Positions 25,798-35,791 of a stretch of DNA of 64,000 bases are shown here, piece by piece. The notes below the pieces were generated by a model. It searched no databases. It had not been told where the DNA came from and was given only the letters and a program-made list of their open reading frames with translations. Positions within the stretch are counted from its first letter, which is position 1. Each line of letters begins with the position of its first letter. The stretch is from contig DASRLO010000041.1 of the NCBI GenBank assembly GCA_035648415.1, positions 52,503-116,502 of the forward strand. The letters are read 5' to 3'. The position numbers and the translations under genes are program-made. The stretch comes from DATARH01 sp035648415. Lineage in GTDB: Bacteria > Pseudomonadota > Alphaproteobacteria > ATCC43930 > CGMCC-115725.

Positions 25798-25807
25798 CTG
25801 GGCACCA
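25798..25807. repeat. copy of the tRNA-Leu 3' end (possible attachment-site remnant)
   Basis: CTGGGCACCA repeats exactly the last ten bases of tRNA-Leu (25200-25209); a 15-base comparison agrees at 13 positions. A direct repeat of a tRNA 3' end a few hundred bases downstream is what an integrated element leaves at its far border. The enclosed 0.6 kb carries only the small lipoprotein gene, and chance is not excluded. Confidence 0.35.
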
Positions 25808-25821
25808 TTCGGTAGCGGCCG

Positions 25822-26433
25822 ATGACGCATCACCTCCACCCCGGTGATCTTCCCGAGGGCATTAGGTTCGGCGATTCGGTCGCCGTCGATACCGAAGCGA
25901 TGGGGCTCAATCCGCATCGCGACCGGCTGTGCCTGGTGCAGCTTTCGGCGGGCGACGGCGACGCGCATCTCGTGCAGCTCGAGCCGGGGCTTTACGCCGC
26001 GCCGCGGCTGAAGGCGCTGATGGCCGACCCGACGATCACCAAGCTGTTCCACTTCGCCCGTTTCGATTTGGGGATGATCTATCGGTATCTCGGCGTCATG
26101 ACCGGCCCGGTCTATTGCACCAAGATCGCCTCGCGCCTCGCGCGCACCTTTACCGACCGGCACGGTCTGCGCGATTTGTGCAAGGATTTGCTCGGCGTCG
26201 ATCTGTCGAAGCAGCAGCAGAGCTCGGATTGGGGCGCGGCGACGCTCACCGATCAACAGCTGCAATATGCGGCGGCCGACGTGTTGCACCTGCACGCGCT
26301 GCGCGCCAAGCTCGACATGATGCTGGAGCGCGAAGGGCGCGCCGACCTCGCCCGCGCCGCTTTCGACTTTCTTCCGGCGCGCGTCTTGCTTGACCTGGAG
26401 GGGTGGCCGGAGCAAGACATCTTCGCACATTGA
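25822..26433 (+). CDS. RNase D-like 3'-5' exonuclease (DEDDy)
   Basis: A 203-residue single-domain exonuclease. All four DEDD motifs are seen: AVDTEAMGLN (Asp, Glu, about 22-26), LFHFARFDLGMIY (Asp about 82), and LQYAAADVLHLHAL (Tyr and Asp about 151-155). There is no HRDC domain, so it is the short form common in Alphaproteobacteria, expected to trim RNA 3' ends. The ATG lies just after the tRNA-end repeat. kdsD follows 85 bases downstream. Confidence 0.92.
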   Translation: MTHHLHPGDLPEGIRFGDSVAVDTEAMGLNPHRDRLCLVQLSAGDGDAHLVQLEPGLYAAPRLKALMADPTITKLFHFARFDLGMIYRYLGVMTGPVYCTKIASRLARTFTDRHGLRDLCKDLLGVDLSKQQQSSDWGAATLTDQQLQYAAADVLHLHALRAKLDMMLEREGRADLARAAFDFLPARVLLDLEGWPEQDIFAH

Positions 26434-26518
26434 CGGGGCGGCGGCGCCGCGCCCGCGGGGAATGCCTGGGGTTCTGCCACCGGCGTGCGAATGGGGACCA
26501 CGCGACACGGTTCGTTTA

Positions 26519-27541
26519 ATGGACGATGCCCAAGCGAATCTTTCGGGCGACGCCGCTAATCGCGGGCGGCAAACGGCGCTCGCGCACGACCTTGCCGTGG
26601 GCCGCCGGGTGATCCGCGCCGAGATCGAAGGCCTGCGGCAGCTCGCCGAGGCGCTCGACGGCGGGTTTGGCGCAGCGCTCGATTTATGCGCCGCCGCGTC
26701 GGGGCGGCTGATCGTCACCGGCATCGGCAAAAGCGGCCATGTCGCCCGCAAGATCGCGGCGACCCTCGTCTCGACCGGGACGCCGGCGCAATTCGTCCAT
26801 CCGGCCGAGGCCAGCCACGGCGATCTCGGGATGATCGGCGCCGGCGACGTCGTGATCGCGCTGTCGAATTCGGGAAACAGCGCCGAGCTCGCCGACATCG
26901 TCGCCTATTCCCGACGCTTTGAGATCCCGCTCGTCGCGATGACCGGCGACCGGCGCTCGACGCTTGCCGAGGCCGCCGACGTGGTGATGCTGCTGCCCGC
27001 TGCGGCCGAGGCCTGCTCGATGGGACTGACCCCGACCACCTCGACGACGATGATGCTGGCGCTCGGCGACGCGCTCGCAGTGGCGCTGCTCGAGCGCAAG
27101 GGTTTCTCGACCGCCGACTTCCAGCTCTTCCATCCCGGCGGCTCGATCGGCCGCAAGCTGCTGCGCGTCGGCGACATCATGCATAGCGGCGACGCGATCC
27201 CGCTCGCCGCCGGGCACATGCCGATGTCCGAGGCGATCCTGGTGATGACCGCCAAAAGCTTTGGCTGCGTCGGCGTATGCGACGGCGAGGGCAAGCTGGT
27301 CGGCGTCATCACCGACGGCGACCTGCGCCGCCATATGGGCGACGCGCTGCTCGGGCGCACGGTGGCCGAGGTCATGCACCGCGAGCCGAAGACGATCGGT
27401 GCGGCCCGGCTCGCCGGCGAGGCGCTGGCGATGATGACCGGCCAAGCGCCGCCGACGACCTCGCTCTTCGTCGTCGACGATGCCGGACGGGCGGCCGGGT
27501 TCATCCACATGCACGATTGCGTGCGCGCCGGGGTCGCATGA
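26519..27541 (+). CDS. kdsD: D-arabinose-5-phosphate isomerase (KdsD/KpsF)
   Basis: A 340-residue isomerase turning ribulose-5-phosphate into arabinose-5-phosphate for Kdo and lipopolysaccharide. An N-terminal SIS domain (GRLIVTGIGKSGHVARKIAA at about 63-82, then HPAEASHGDLGM, ALSNSGNS) is followed by TPTTSTTMMLALGDALAVAL and two CBS repeats (SFGCVGVCDGEGKLVGVITD; TTSLFVVDDAGRAAGFIH). Start chosen at ATG 26519. It overlaps lptC by ATGA and so heads the kdsD-lptC-lptA-lptB-rpoN operon. Confidence 0.95.
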   Translation: MDDAQANLSGDAANRGRQTALAHDLAVGRRVIRAEIEGLRQLAEALDGGFGAALDLCAAASGRLIVTGIGKSGHVARKIAATLVSTGTPAQFVHPAEASHGDLGMIGAGDVVIALSNSGNSAELADIVAYSRRFEIPLVAMTGDRRSTLAEAADVVMLLPAAAEACSMGLTPTTSTTMMLALGDALAVALLERKGFSTADFQLFHPGGSIGRKLLRVGDIMHSGDAIPLAAGHMPMSEAILVMTAKSFGCVGVCDGEGKLVGVITDGDLRRHMGDALLGRTVAEVMHREPKTIGAARLAGEALAMMTGQAPPTTSLFVVDDAGRAAGFIHMHDCVRAGVA

Positions 27542-28443
27542 TCGGCAGGAGCGTCCCCCGGCCCGCCGGCGCCGCCGACGCCGGGCTCGGCACTGTCCAA
27601 TCGGCGATCGCCAATTGGGTGGCGCGGCTTCCCGGCAATCGCTACAGCCGGCGCGTGGTGCTGCTCAAGATGACCTTACCGGCCATCGGGTTGACGCTGC
27701 TGCTGATGGTCGTGGCTTGGCCGCGCCTTGCACCGCTGTTCGACCGCCTGCGCTTTGCCGCGATCGATCTGCGCGAAGCGCGCGAGCTGCGGATGCTGAA
27801 ACCGCGCTACGCGGGGACCGACCGCAACGGCAATCCGTTTCTGGTCACCGCCGCGGTCGGCCGCCAGGTGCCGGAGCGCAACGACGTGATGGCCCTCGAC
27901 CGGCCCGAGGCCGACCTCAAAAGCCATAACGGCGCCAACATCGTCGTCACCGCCGATAGCGGGGTCTATCAAACCCAGACGCAATTCCTCGACGCGTTCG
28001 GCAACGTGACCCTGACGCACCAAAACGGCACCAAGATCACCACCCCGTCGGCGCGGCTCGATGCGGCCAATAGCGCCGCCGAGGGTCACGACCGGGTCGA
28101 GGGGCACGGCCCCAGCGGCGACATCGTCGCGCAGGGGTTTCGAGTCATCGACAAGGGCGACATCGTGCTGTTCACCGGCCAGTCGAACTTGGTGCTCAAC
28201 GGCACGAAGAGCGACCAATCGCCGGCCGCTTCGGCCGCGACGCCCGGTGCGCTTCCGGCTCCCATCGCCCAGGCCGCCGCGCGGCTGGAGAAAGCCGAGA
28301 CCAAACCCGCGCCGGTCGCGCGGCCCGCGCCGGCACGGCACGCCGCCCCGTCCCACGCGGCCAAGGCGCCGGCGCCTCCCAAAACGGCGCCTCCCAGGCC
28401 GGCGCCTCCCAGGCCGGCGGCGAAGAAGCCGGCCTGGCGATGA
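27538..28443 (+). CDS. lptC: LPS export ABC transporter periplasmic protein LptC
   Basis: A 301-residue bitopic inner-membrane protein that passes LPS from LptBFG to LptA. One membrane helix (about 43-61, TLPAIGLTLLLMVVAWPRL) is followed by the periplasmic beta-jellyroll with ITTPSARLDAANSAAEGHDR and VEGHGPSGDIVAQGFRVID. The last about 80 residues are Pro/Ala/Lys-rich with short repeats (KTAPPRPAPPRPAAKKP), longer than in E. coli (191 residues in all). ATGA overlaps on both sides couple it to kdsD and lptA. Confidence 0.88.
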   Translation: MIGRSVPRPAGAADAGLGTVQSAIANWVARLPGNRYSRRVVLLKMTLPAIGLTLLLMVVAWPRLAPLFDRLRFAAIDLREARELRMLKPRYAGTDRNGNPFLVTAAVGRQVPERNDVMALDRPEADLKSHNGANIVVTADSGVYQTQTQFLDAFGNVTLTHQNGTKITTPSARLDAANSAAEGHDRVEGHGPSGDIVAQGFRVIDKGDIVLFTGQSNLVLNGTKSDQSPAASAATPGALPAPIAQAAARLEKAETKPAPVARPAPARHAAPSHAAKAPAPPKTAPPRPAPPRPAAKKPAWR

Positions 28444-29450
28444 CGCCGCTTCGGTCGCGATTGCCATTGTTGGCCGTGGGGTTGGCGTTCGCAGGCCTGA
28501 GCCAGGCGCAGGCCCAGCTCGGCACCGCCGACAACAGCTCGCCGATCAACATCCAGGCCGATTCGGGCATCGAGTGGCAACAGAACCAGCAGCTTTATAT
28601 CGCTCGCGGCAATGCCATCGCGGTTCGCGGCCCCGCGACGATCAAGGCCGACACGCTCATCGCTCATTACCGCGAGGTAGAACCGGGCGCCGTCGTCAAT
28701 GCGGCCAGCACCGGAAACAACACCGAGATCTACCGGGTGGAGGCCGACGGCCACGTCACGATCACCCGCGACAACCGCACCGTGGTCGGCGACCATGCCG
28801 ACTACGATATCGATCAGGGCATCGGCATCGTCCGCGGCAAGGCGCTGAAGATGACCACGGCATCCGACGTCGTCACCGCGCGCGACGCGCTCGAATGGTA
28901 CGACGCCAAGCAGATCGCGATCGCCCGCGGCGATGCGGTCGCGGTGCATAACGGGCGGACGATCAAGGCCGATGTCCTGACCGCCTATATGGTCAAGGCG
29001 GCGCCGAGCGCGGAGCCCGGAAAGTCCGCCTCGCCGCCAAAGCCGGCGCCGCCGCCCGGCAAACCGGGAGTCCCCGCGGCGGCGAATGACGAAGCCTCGA
29101 AAATCGACCGGATCGACGCCCAAGGCCATGTCGTCGTCGTCAACGCGGCGGATATCGGCCGCGGCGATTACGGCGTCTACAACGCGGGGACCGGGATCTG
29201 CACCCTGCTCGGCAACGTCACCATCACCCGCGGCGCGGAAGTGATCACCGGACAATACGCGGTGATGAACATGAACACGAACATCAGCCGCATCCTGCCG
29301 GCCTCGACGCTGCCGGGCAGCACCCAGAAGCGGGTCACGGGCTTGTTCGTCAAACAGGATATGCCGGGCGCCGCCGGGGGAGCTGCGGCGGGAGCCGCCG
29401 GGAGCGCGGCCGCGGCCAAACCGGCGCCGGCCGCAGGCAAGAAGCCCTGA
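28440..29450 (+). CDS. lptA: LPS transport periplasmic protein LptA
   Basis: A 336-residue periplasmic bridge protein carrying LPS to the outer membrane. A signal peptide (about 1-25, cleaved near QAQAQ) precedes two OstA-type beta-jellyroll stretches: PINIQADSGIEWQQNQQLYI with YIARGNAIAVRG, and a second around VVNAADIGRGDYGVY and LLGNVTITRGAEVITGQYAV. They are separated by a Pro-rich linker, and the C-terminus is an Ala/Gly/Pro/Lys tail. It is much longer than E. coli LptA (about 185). Overlaps of ATGA with lptC and TGATG with lptB show coupling. Confidence 0.9.
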   Translation: MTPLRSRLPLLAVGLAFAGLSQAQAQLGTADNSSPINIQADSGIEWQQNQQLYIARGNAIAVRGPATIKADTLIAHYREVEPGAVVNAASTGNNTEIYRVEADGHVTITRDNRTVVGDHADYDIDQGIGIVRGKALKMTTASDVVTARDALEWYDAKQIAIARGDAVAVHNGRTIKADVLTAYMVKAAPSAEPGKSASPPKPAPPPGKPGVPAAANDEASKIDRIDAQGHVVVVNAADIGRGDYGVYNAGTGICTLLGNVTITRGAEVITGQYAVMNMNTNISRILPASTLPGSTQKRVTGLFVKQDMPGAAGGAAAGAAGSAAAAKPAPAAGKKP

Positions 29451-30295
29451 TGCGCGGCGACGATCCGGTTTCGCGCGGCGACGAGCCATTCTTTCCCGAC
29501 GGGCACGTGCCGCAATGGATCGCGCCGGGTCCGGCCTCCGCGCCAGCGCGCGGTCCACGGCTGGTCGCCGACAACAAGGGGCTTTCCGGCCGTGGGCTCG
29601 GCAAAAGCTTCAAGCGGCGCGTGGTGCTGCGCGACGTCAACGTGTCGGTGCAGCGCGGCGAGGTGGTTGGGCTGCTCGGGCCGAACGGCGCCGGCAAGAC
29701 CACCTGCTTCTACATCATCATTGGCCTCATTGCCGCCGATACCGGAATCGTCAACCTCGACGGCGAGGACATCACCTACCTGCCGATGTACCGGCGGGCG
29801 CGGCTCGGCATCGGCTATCTGCCGCAGGAAGCGTCGATCTTCCGCGGTCTCACGGTCGAGCAGAACATCCGCGCGATCCTCGAGATCGCCGAACCCGAGC
29901 CGGAGACCCGCGAGGCGATGCTCGACTCGCTGCTCGCCGAATTCTCGATCAGCCATTTGCGCCGCGCCCCGGCGATGGCGCTGTCGGGCGGCGAGCGGCG
30001 CCGCTGCGAGATCGCGCGGGCGCTCGCTACCCAGCCGAACTTCATCCTCCTGGACGAGCCGCTGGCCGGCATCGACCCGATCGCGATCAATGATATCCGC
30101 GACCTGGTGAAGCACCTGAAAAACCGGGGAATTGGGGTGCTGATCACCGATCACAACGTACGGGAAGCGTTCCAGATCGTGGACCGGGCCTATATCTTGC
30201 ATGAAGGGCGCGTACTGATGGAGGGTCCACCGGCCGAGATTGTCGCGGATGCCGAGGTTAGGCGCGTTTACCTGGGCGAAAGATTCAGCCTATAA
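29450..30295 (+). CDS. lptB: LPS export ABC transporter ATP-binding protein LptB
   Basis: A 281-residue ATPase that drives LPS extraction with LptF/LptG (not in this window). Seen: Walker A GPNGAGKTT (about 78-86), Q-loop YLPQEASIFRGLT, signature LSGGERRR (about 180-187), Walker B FILLDEPLAGIDP, and switch His in VLITDHNVRE. About 45 residues precede the usual start (SGRGLGKSFKRR); a later start is conceivable, but the TGATG overlap with lptA favours this one. Confidence 0.96.
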   Translation: MRGDDPVSRGDEPFFPDGHVPQWIAPGPASAPARGPRLVADNKGLSGRGLGKSFKRRVVLRDVNVSVQRGEVVGLLGPNGAGKTTCFYIIIGLIAADTGIVNLDGEDITYLPMYRRARLGIGYLPQEASIFRGLTVEQNIRAILEIAEPEPETREAMLDSLLAEFSISHLRRAPAMALSGGERRRCEIARALATQPNFILLDEPLAGIDPIAINDIRDLVKHLKNRGIGVLITDHNVREAFQIVDRAYILHEGRVLMEGPPAEIVADAEVRRVYLGERFSL

Positions 30296-30317
30296 GCCGC
30301 TCCGAACGGAGCGCGGC

Positions 30318-31829
30318 TTGAATCGGATCGGTTTCTCACAGCGGTTGGAGCTTCGCCAGAGCCAGGCTCTGGTGATGACGCCACAGCTGCAGCAGGCGAT
30401 CAAGATGCTGCAGCTGTCCAATCTGGAACTCGCCGATTACGTCGATGCCGAGATCGAACAAAACCCGCTGCTAGAGCGCACCGAGGGCGACGAGGACGGC
30501 GCTCCGATCGTCGAAGCCAACGGGGCCGGAGCGAACAATGTTGCCGTGGCGGCCGGACCGGCGGTGGCCACGGAAACCGCTGCCGCCGACTTCACCGCCG
30601 AGGGTGTCGAGCAGTGGGACGCCTCGCGCGGCGGCGACGGCGACGGTTCGGCCGGTTTCGACGGCGACACCGCTCCGTGGCGCAGCCGAAACGGCGCGGC
30701 TGACAGCGACGATTTCCCCGGACTCGACCAGGCCGCGGCGCGGCCGCGGACCTTGCGCGAGCATATCTTGGAACAGATCGGCGCCGATCTGCCGAACCTG
30801 GCCGACCGGGTGATCGCCGTCTATCTGCTCGACCAGATCGATGAGGCCGGCTACCTGCGCGGCGCTCTCGACGATGCCGCATCACGGCTCGGCTGTGCGC
30901 CGGAGCGGATCGCGCCGGTGCTGGCTCGGCTCCAGGAGCTCGATCCGCCCGGCATTTTCGCCCGCGACCTGCCCGAATGCCTGGCGCTGCAGCTGCGCGA
31001 CCGCAACCGGCTCGACCCGGCGATGCAAACGCTGCTCGATAATCTTCCGCTGTTGGCGGTGCGCAACGGCGGCGCGCTGATGCGCCTGTGCCGGGTCGAT
31101 TCCGACGATCTCGCCGAAATGGTCGGCGAGATCAAATCGCTGGATCCGCGGCCCGGTCTCGCCTTCGACCCGCCGCAGGCCCAGCCGATCGTTCCCGACA
31201 TCCTGATGCGGGCGCAGCCCGATGGCGGCTGGATCGTCGAACTGAACGCCGACACCTTGCCGCGCGTGCTGATCAACAATCGCTATTACGCCCGGATCAG
31301 CCGCGCGACGCGCAATAAGAGCGAGCGCGATTATATCACCGACCGGATGCAGGCGGCGAACTGGCTCGTCAAGTCGCTGCACCAGCGGGCGACGACGATC
31401 CTCAAGGTCGCGAGCGAGATCGTCGAGCAGCAGGACGGGTTCTTTCGCCAGGGGGTCCAGTCGCTGCGCCCCTTGATCCTGCGCGACATCGCCGACGCGA
31501 TCGGCATGCACGAAAGCACCGTCAGCCGGGTGACGACCAACAAGTACATCGCCACGCCGCGCGGCCTCTTCGAGCTCAAATACTTCTTCACCTCCTCGAT
31601 CGCCGCCTCGCGCGGCGGCGAAGCGCACTCGGCCGAAGCGGTGCGTTTCCGCATCCGCCATTTGATCGACCGCGAGGTGCTCGACAGCACCCTGTCCGAC
31701 GAGCGGATCGTCGAGCTCTTGCAGGCCGACGGCGTCGACATCGCCCGTCGCACCGTCGCCAAGTACCGCGAAGCGATGCGCATCCCCTCGTCGGTGCAAC
31801 GGCGCCGCGAAAAGCTGCTCACCCTTTAA
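30318..31829 (+). CDS. rpoN: RNA polymerase sigma-54 factor
   Basis: A 503-residue sigma-54. Region I is the Gln/Leu-rich activator-contact part, LELRQSQALVMTPQLQQAIK and MLQLSNLELADYVDAEIEQN; region II is an acidic, variable linker; region III holds the core- and DNA-binding parts with the HTH (MHESTVSRVTTNKYIATPRG) and the RpoN box ARRTVAKYREAMRIPSS at the end. I chose TTG 30318, which has GGAG six bases upstream and is 22 bases after lptB; region I then starts normally. It is usually followed by hpf and ptsN, but not here. Confidence 0.95.
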   Translation: MNRIGFSQRLELRQSQALVMTPQLQQAIKMLQLSNLELADYVDAEIEQNPLLERTEGDEDGAPIVEANGAGANNVAVAAGPAVATETAAADFTAEGVEQWDASRGGDGDGSAGFDGDTAPWRSRNGAADSDDFPGLDQAAARPRTLREHILEQIGADLPNLADRVIAVYLLDQIDEAGYLRGALDDAASRLGCAPERIAPVLARLQELDPPGIFARDLPECLALQLRDRNRLDPAMQTLLDNLPLLAVRNGGALMRLCRVDSDDLAEMVGEIKSLDPRPGLAFDPPQAQPIVPDILMRAQPDGGWIVELNADTLPRVLINNRYYARISRATRNKSERDYITDRMQAANWLVKSLHQRATTILKVASEIVEQQDGFFRQGVQSLRPLILRDIADAIGMHESTVSRVTTNKYIATPRGLFELKYFFTSSIAASRGGEAHSAEAVRFRIRHLIDREVLDSTLSDERIVELLQADGVDIARRTVAKYREAMRIPSSVQRRREKLLTL

Positions 31830-31899
31830 ATCAGCCTAAACTCCTCACGTCTAGAGCGATATGAGATTTAGCTGAATCGGTAAGTTACGCCTTCAAGTT

Positions 31900-31979
31900 C
31901 GCTCCCCGGCGAAAGCCGGGGTCCATTTTTCTGGTGCTCGGAGGGCTGACAAGTGGGTCCCGGCTTTCGCCGGGAAGCG
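31900..31979. repeat. dispersed inverted repeat, family A (copy 2)
   Basis: Two 26-base arms (31900-31925 and 31954-31979) are reverse complements with three mismatches; the core is CCCGGCGAAAGCCGGG. It is close in sequence and size to the copy at 8935-9014, so both belong to one family. It lies between rpoN and the convergent ABC binding-protein gene and could end both transcripts. Confidence 0.8.
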
Positions 31980-32050
31980 GCGAAAAGGTCCTTACCCGTC
32001 CACCTCACTCGCAAGAGAGCCCTCACCCCAACCCTCCCCGCTTTAGCGGC

Positions 32051-33285
32051 CTACTTCTTCACCAGCGGGCAGGACGAGTTGGTGAGCGGCTGAAAGGCCT
32101 CCGAGCCCGGGATCGTCGTGACGCGCTGGTAATAATCCCACGGGTAATGCGATTCCGCCGGGGTCTTGACGCGGAACAGCGGCATGTCGTGCACCATTGT
32201 CCCATCGACGCGGATATGCCCGTCATGAGCGAAAAAATCGTCGATCGGCGCGGCGCGCATCGCCTGCATCACCGGCTCGGTCGCCGCGGTGCCGGCCTTG
32301 GCGACGGCTTGCAGGTAGTGCATCGTCGACGAATAGACCCCGGCCTGCAGCCCGTTCGGCATCTTGCCGATGCGGTCGAAGAAGCGATGCGACCACGCGC
32401 GCGTGGCGTCGTCGGCGTCCCAATAGAACGACTCGGTCAGCATCAAGCCCTGCGCGGTCTGCAGGCCGAGGTTGTCGACGCCGTTGATGCGCAACGCCAG
32501 TGCGGCGAAGGTTTGCGGCCCCGGGATCATGTGCATCGCCGCCGCCTGCTTGATCGTGGCGGTGGTGTCGCCGCCGGCATTGGCGACGCCGATCACCTTG
32601 GCCCGCGATTGCTGCGCCTGCAGCAGGTAGGAGGAGAGATCGGAAGCATCGAGAGGGTAGCGGGCATGCCCCAGAACATGGCCGCCATTGGCCTTTACGA
32701 CCGCGCCGGTCTCGTCCTCGAGGTCGTAGCCGTAACTATAATCGACGGTGACGAAGAACCACGTGTCGCCGCCATTGGCGACGATCGCCCGGCCCAGCGT
32801 GTGCGCGACCGCGTAGGTGTCGTTGGTGTAGTGGACCGAGGTCGGGGTGCAGCCTTCCTCGGTCAGCCGATTGGCGCCGGGGCCGTTGAGGATGACGATC
32901 TTGTCGCGCGTCCCGCCGATCGCCTGCACGATCAGCGCCTCGGAGGAGCCCGAGACGTCCATGATCGCATCGACATGCTCGGAGCCGAACCATTGGCGGG
33001 CGATATCGGCGGCGCGTTCGGGGCTGCCCCGGTGATCGGCGACGGCCACCTGGATCGGCCGTCCGAGCACCTGCCCGCCGAAATCCTCGACCGCCATCTG
33101 CGCCGCGGTGGCGCTGCCGCGGCCGGTCGTCTCGGAATAGGGGCCGGACATGTCGAGGATGAGGCCGAGCTTGACCGCGCCGTCGGGCACACCGCTTCCG
33201 GCGGCCGGCGATTGGGCGCCAGCGCCGGTGGCCCAAAGCGCCACCGCGATGCCTAGGATTTTCCCCCAGAAGCGATTTCTTCCGC

Positions 33286-33289
<4 letters not shown>
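32051..33289 (-). CDS. ABC transporter substrate-binding protein (Leu/Ile/Val-type)
   Basis: A 412-residue periplasmic binding protein of the type I fold. A signal peptide (about 1-25, cleaved after GAGA) precedes VKLGLILDMSGPYSETTGRG, MAVEDFGGQVLGRPIQV, the ligand-region SSEALIVQAIGGTRDKIVIL and VDYSYGYDLED. It probably binds an amino acid, amide or aromatic acid. No permease or ATPase genes adjoin it, so it is an orphan or works with distant components. The start was chosen at ATG 33289, in an ATGA overlap with the isoaspartyl peptidase stop, which links it to peptide breakdown. Confidence 0.9.
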
Positions 33290-34239
<950 letters not shown>

Positions 34240-34312
34240 GCCGCGCGATCCTTGCGCTGATGCAAGATGCCAGATGGGTCCTGCTCATTGTTTCGGCAAT
34301 CAACTTACCGCG

Positions 34313-35791
34313 ATGTCGCGAGGCGCGGTATGGTGGCCTTGTCCTATCACGAGACCGCCGCTTTTGCCGCCAGCAGCACACGACATCGCCGAGCGGCGGT
34401 CCTTGCGCGCCGGGCACGGCTTCCGCCTCGCGATGATCGGGCTCGGCATGGCGATCGTGCCGCTCGACACCGCGGTCAATATCGGTTTTCCCGACATCAC
34501 GAAGAGCTTCGGCCTGCCGATCGCGATGATCCAATGGGTCGTGATCTGCTACGTGCTGACCTACGCGGCGCTGATGCTGGCGTTCGGCCGGATCGGCGAT
34601 ATCGGCGGGCATGCGCGGGTGTTCCGGACCGGGCTCGCCTGGAGCGCCGTCGCCTACCTGCTGTGCGCCGCCGCGCCGGGGTTCGGCTGGCTGCTGTTCT
34701 TCCGCTTTCTACAGGGCATCGGCGCCGGGCTGGTCATCAGCTGCGCGCCCGCCCTGGTGACGGGACTTTATCCCGAAGAGCGGCGCAGCCACGCGGTCGG
34801 CATGTTCACCCTGATCTTCGGGATTGCATCGGCCGCGGGCCCGCTGATCGGCGGGGTGGTGGTGGCGCGCTGGGGCTGGCCGGCGGTGTTCTGGTTCCGC
34901 GCGCCGATCGCGCTGGCGAGCCTCTTGTTCCTGCGCGGCCTGCCGCCGAGCGCGACCCGCCGGGGCGAGCGGTTCGACATCGCCGGCGCGCTGCTCTTGG
35001 CGCTGGGGTTGACCGCGCTGCTCTTCGGCATCAACGCCCTCTCGCGGGTGGGCGGTTTTCAGCCCGTGGCGCTGATCGCCGTCGCCGCGGCGAGCTTTGT
35101 GCTGTTCGGATGGTGGGAAGCCCGCGCCGCGCGGCCGATCGTGCGCATCCGGATGTTCCGCGATCCCGGCTTCGCCGCGGTCAACCTCGTCACCGTGCTG
35201 ACCTACCTCGCGCAGTTCTCGGTGCTGCTGTTCGTGCCGTATTTCTTCGTCCGGTTCAGCGCGATGCCGCTGCCGCTCGCCGGGGCGGTGCTGGCGATCG
35301 GTTCGGCGACGATGGCGATCGCCGCGCCGCCGGCCGGCTGGCTGATCGCGCGGATGGCGCCGGAGCGGGTCGCGGCGCTCGGCATCGTCGCGGTGGGCGC
35401 CGGGCTGTTCCTCGTCGGCTTCTGGCCGGCCGACGTGTCGCCGGTGGTGATGGTGCTGACCCTGGCGGTGCAGGGGCTCGGCGTCGGGCTCTTTCAGACC
35501 GCCTATATGGACATGGTGATGCGCGCGTCGCCGCCGGCCGATCGCGGGGTCGCCGGCAGCCTGGCGATCCTTACCCGCACGATCGGCACGGTAACCGGCG
35601 CGGCCTCGCTGACGCTGATCTTTGGTCTGATCGCCAAGCGCGTTCCCGGCGGCGACAGCTTTCTCGTTGCGTTCGGCGCGCTGTTTAAGCTTGTCGGGGC
35701 TGCGGTCGTGGCGAGCGTCGTCGCGATCCCGTGGTGGCGCAGGGCCGCGCCAGACACCGCCGCACCGCGGCCAGGAGCTGGCTCGGGGTGA
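34313..35791 (+). CDS. MFS transporter, DHA2-like (drug:H+ antiporter type)
   Basis: A 492-residue membrane protein with about 14 predicted helices. The MFS loop 2-3 motif is present as AFGRIGDIGGHARVF and motif C-like RFLQGIGAGLVISCAPALVTG, followed by PEERRSHAVGMFTLIFGIAS, which points to 14-helix drug exporters. The substrate is unknown. The start is uncertain: ATG 34313 was taken, TTG codons around 34367 would remove a Pro-rich leader. Its 3' end overlaps the receiver gene on the other strand by about 107 bases. Confidence 0.85.
   Translation: MSRGAVWWPCPITRPPLLPPAAHDIAERRSLRAGHGFRLAMIGLGMAIVPLDTAVNIGFPDITKSFGLPIAMIQWVVICYVLTYAALMLAFGRIGDIGGHARVFRTGLAWSAVAYLLCAAAPGFGWLLFFRFLQGIGAGLVISCAPALVTGLYPEERRSHAVGMFTLIFGIASAAGPLIGGVVVARWGWPAVFWFRAPIALASLLFLRGLPPSATRRGERFDIAGALLLALGLTALLFGINALSRVGGFQPVALIAVAAASFVLFGWWEARAARPIVRIRMFRDPGFAAVNLVTVLTYLAQFSVLLFVPYFFVRFSAMPLPLAGAVLAIGSATMAIAAPPAGWLIARMAPERVAALGIVAVGAGLFLVGFWPADVSPVVMVLTLAVQGLGVGLFQTAYMDMVMRASPPADRGVAGSLAILTRTIGTVTGAASLTLIFGLIAKRVPGGDSFLVAFGALFKLVGAAVVASVVAIPWWRRAAPDTAAPRPGAGSG

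Noticed and set aside
25608..25847. A 79-codon open frame between the lipoprotein and RNase D-like genes
   Set aside because: It runs through small direct repeats and into the RNase D-like gene in another frame, has no ribosome-binding site and no recognisable fold.
31650..32050. Search for hpf or ptsN after rpoN
   Set aside because: No frame in 31830-32050 encodes either; the stretch is a palindrome and spacer.
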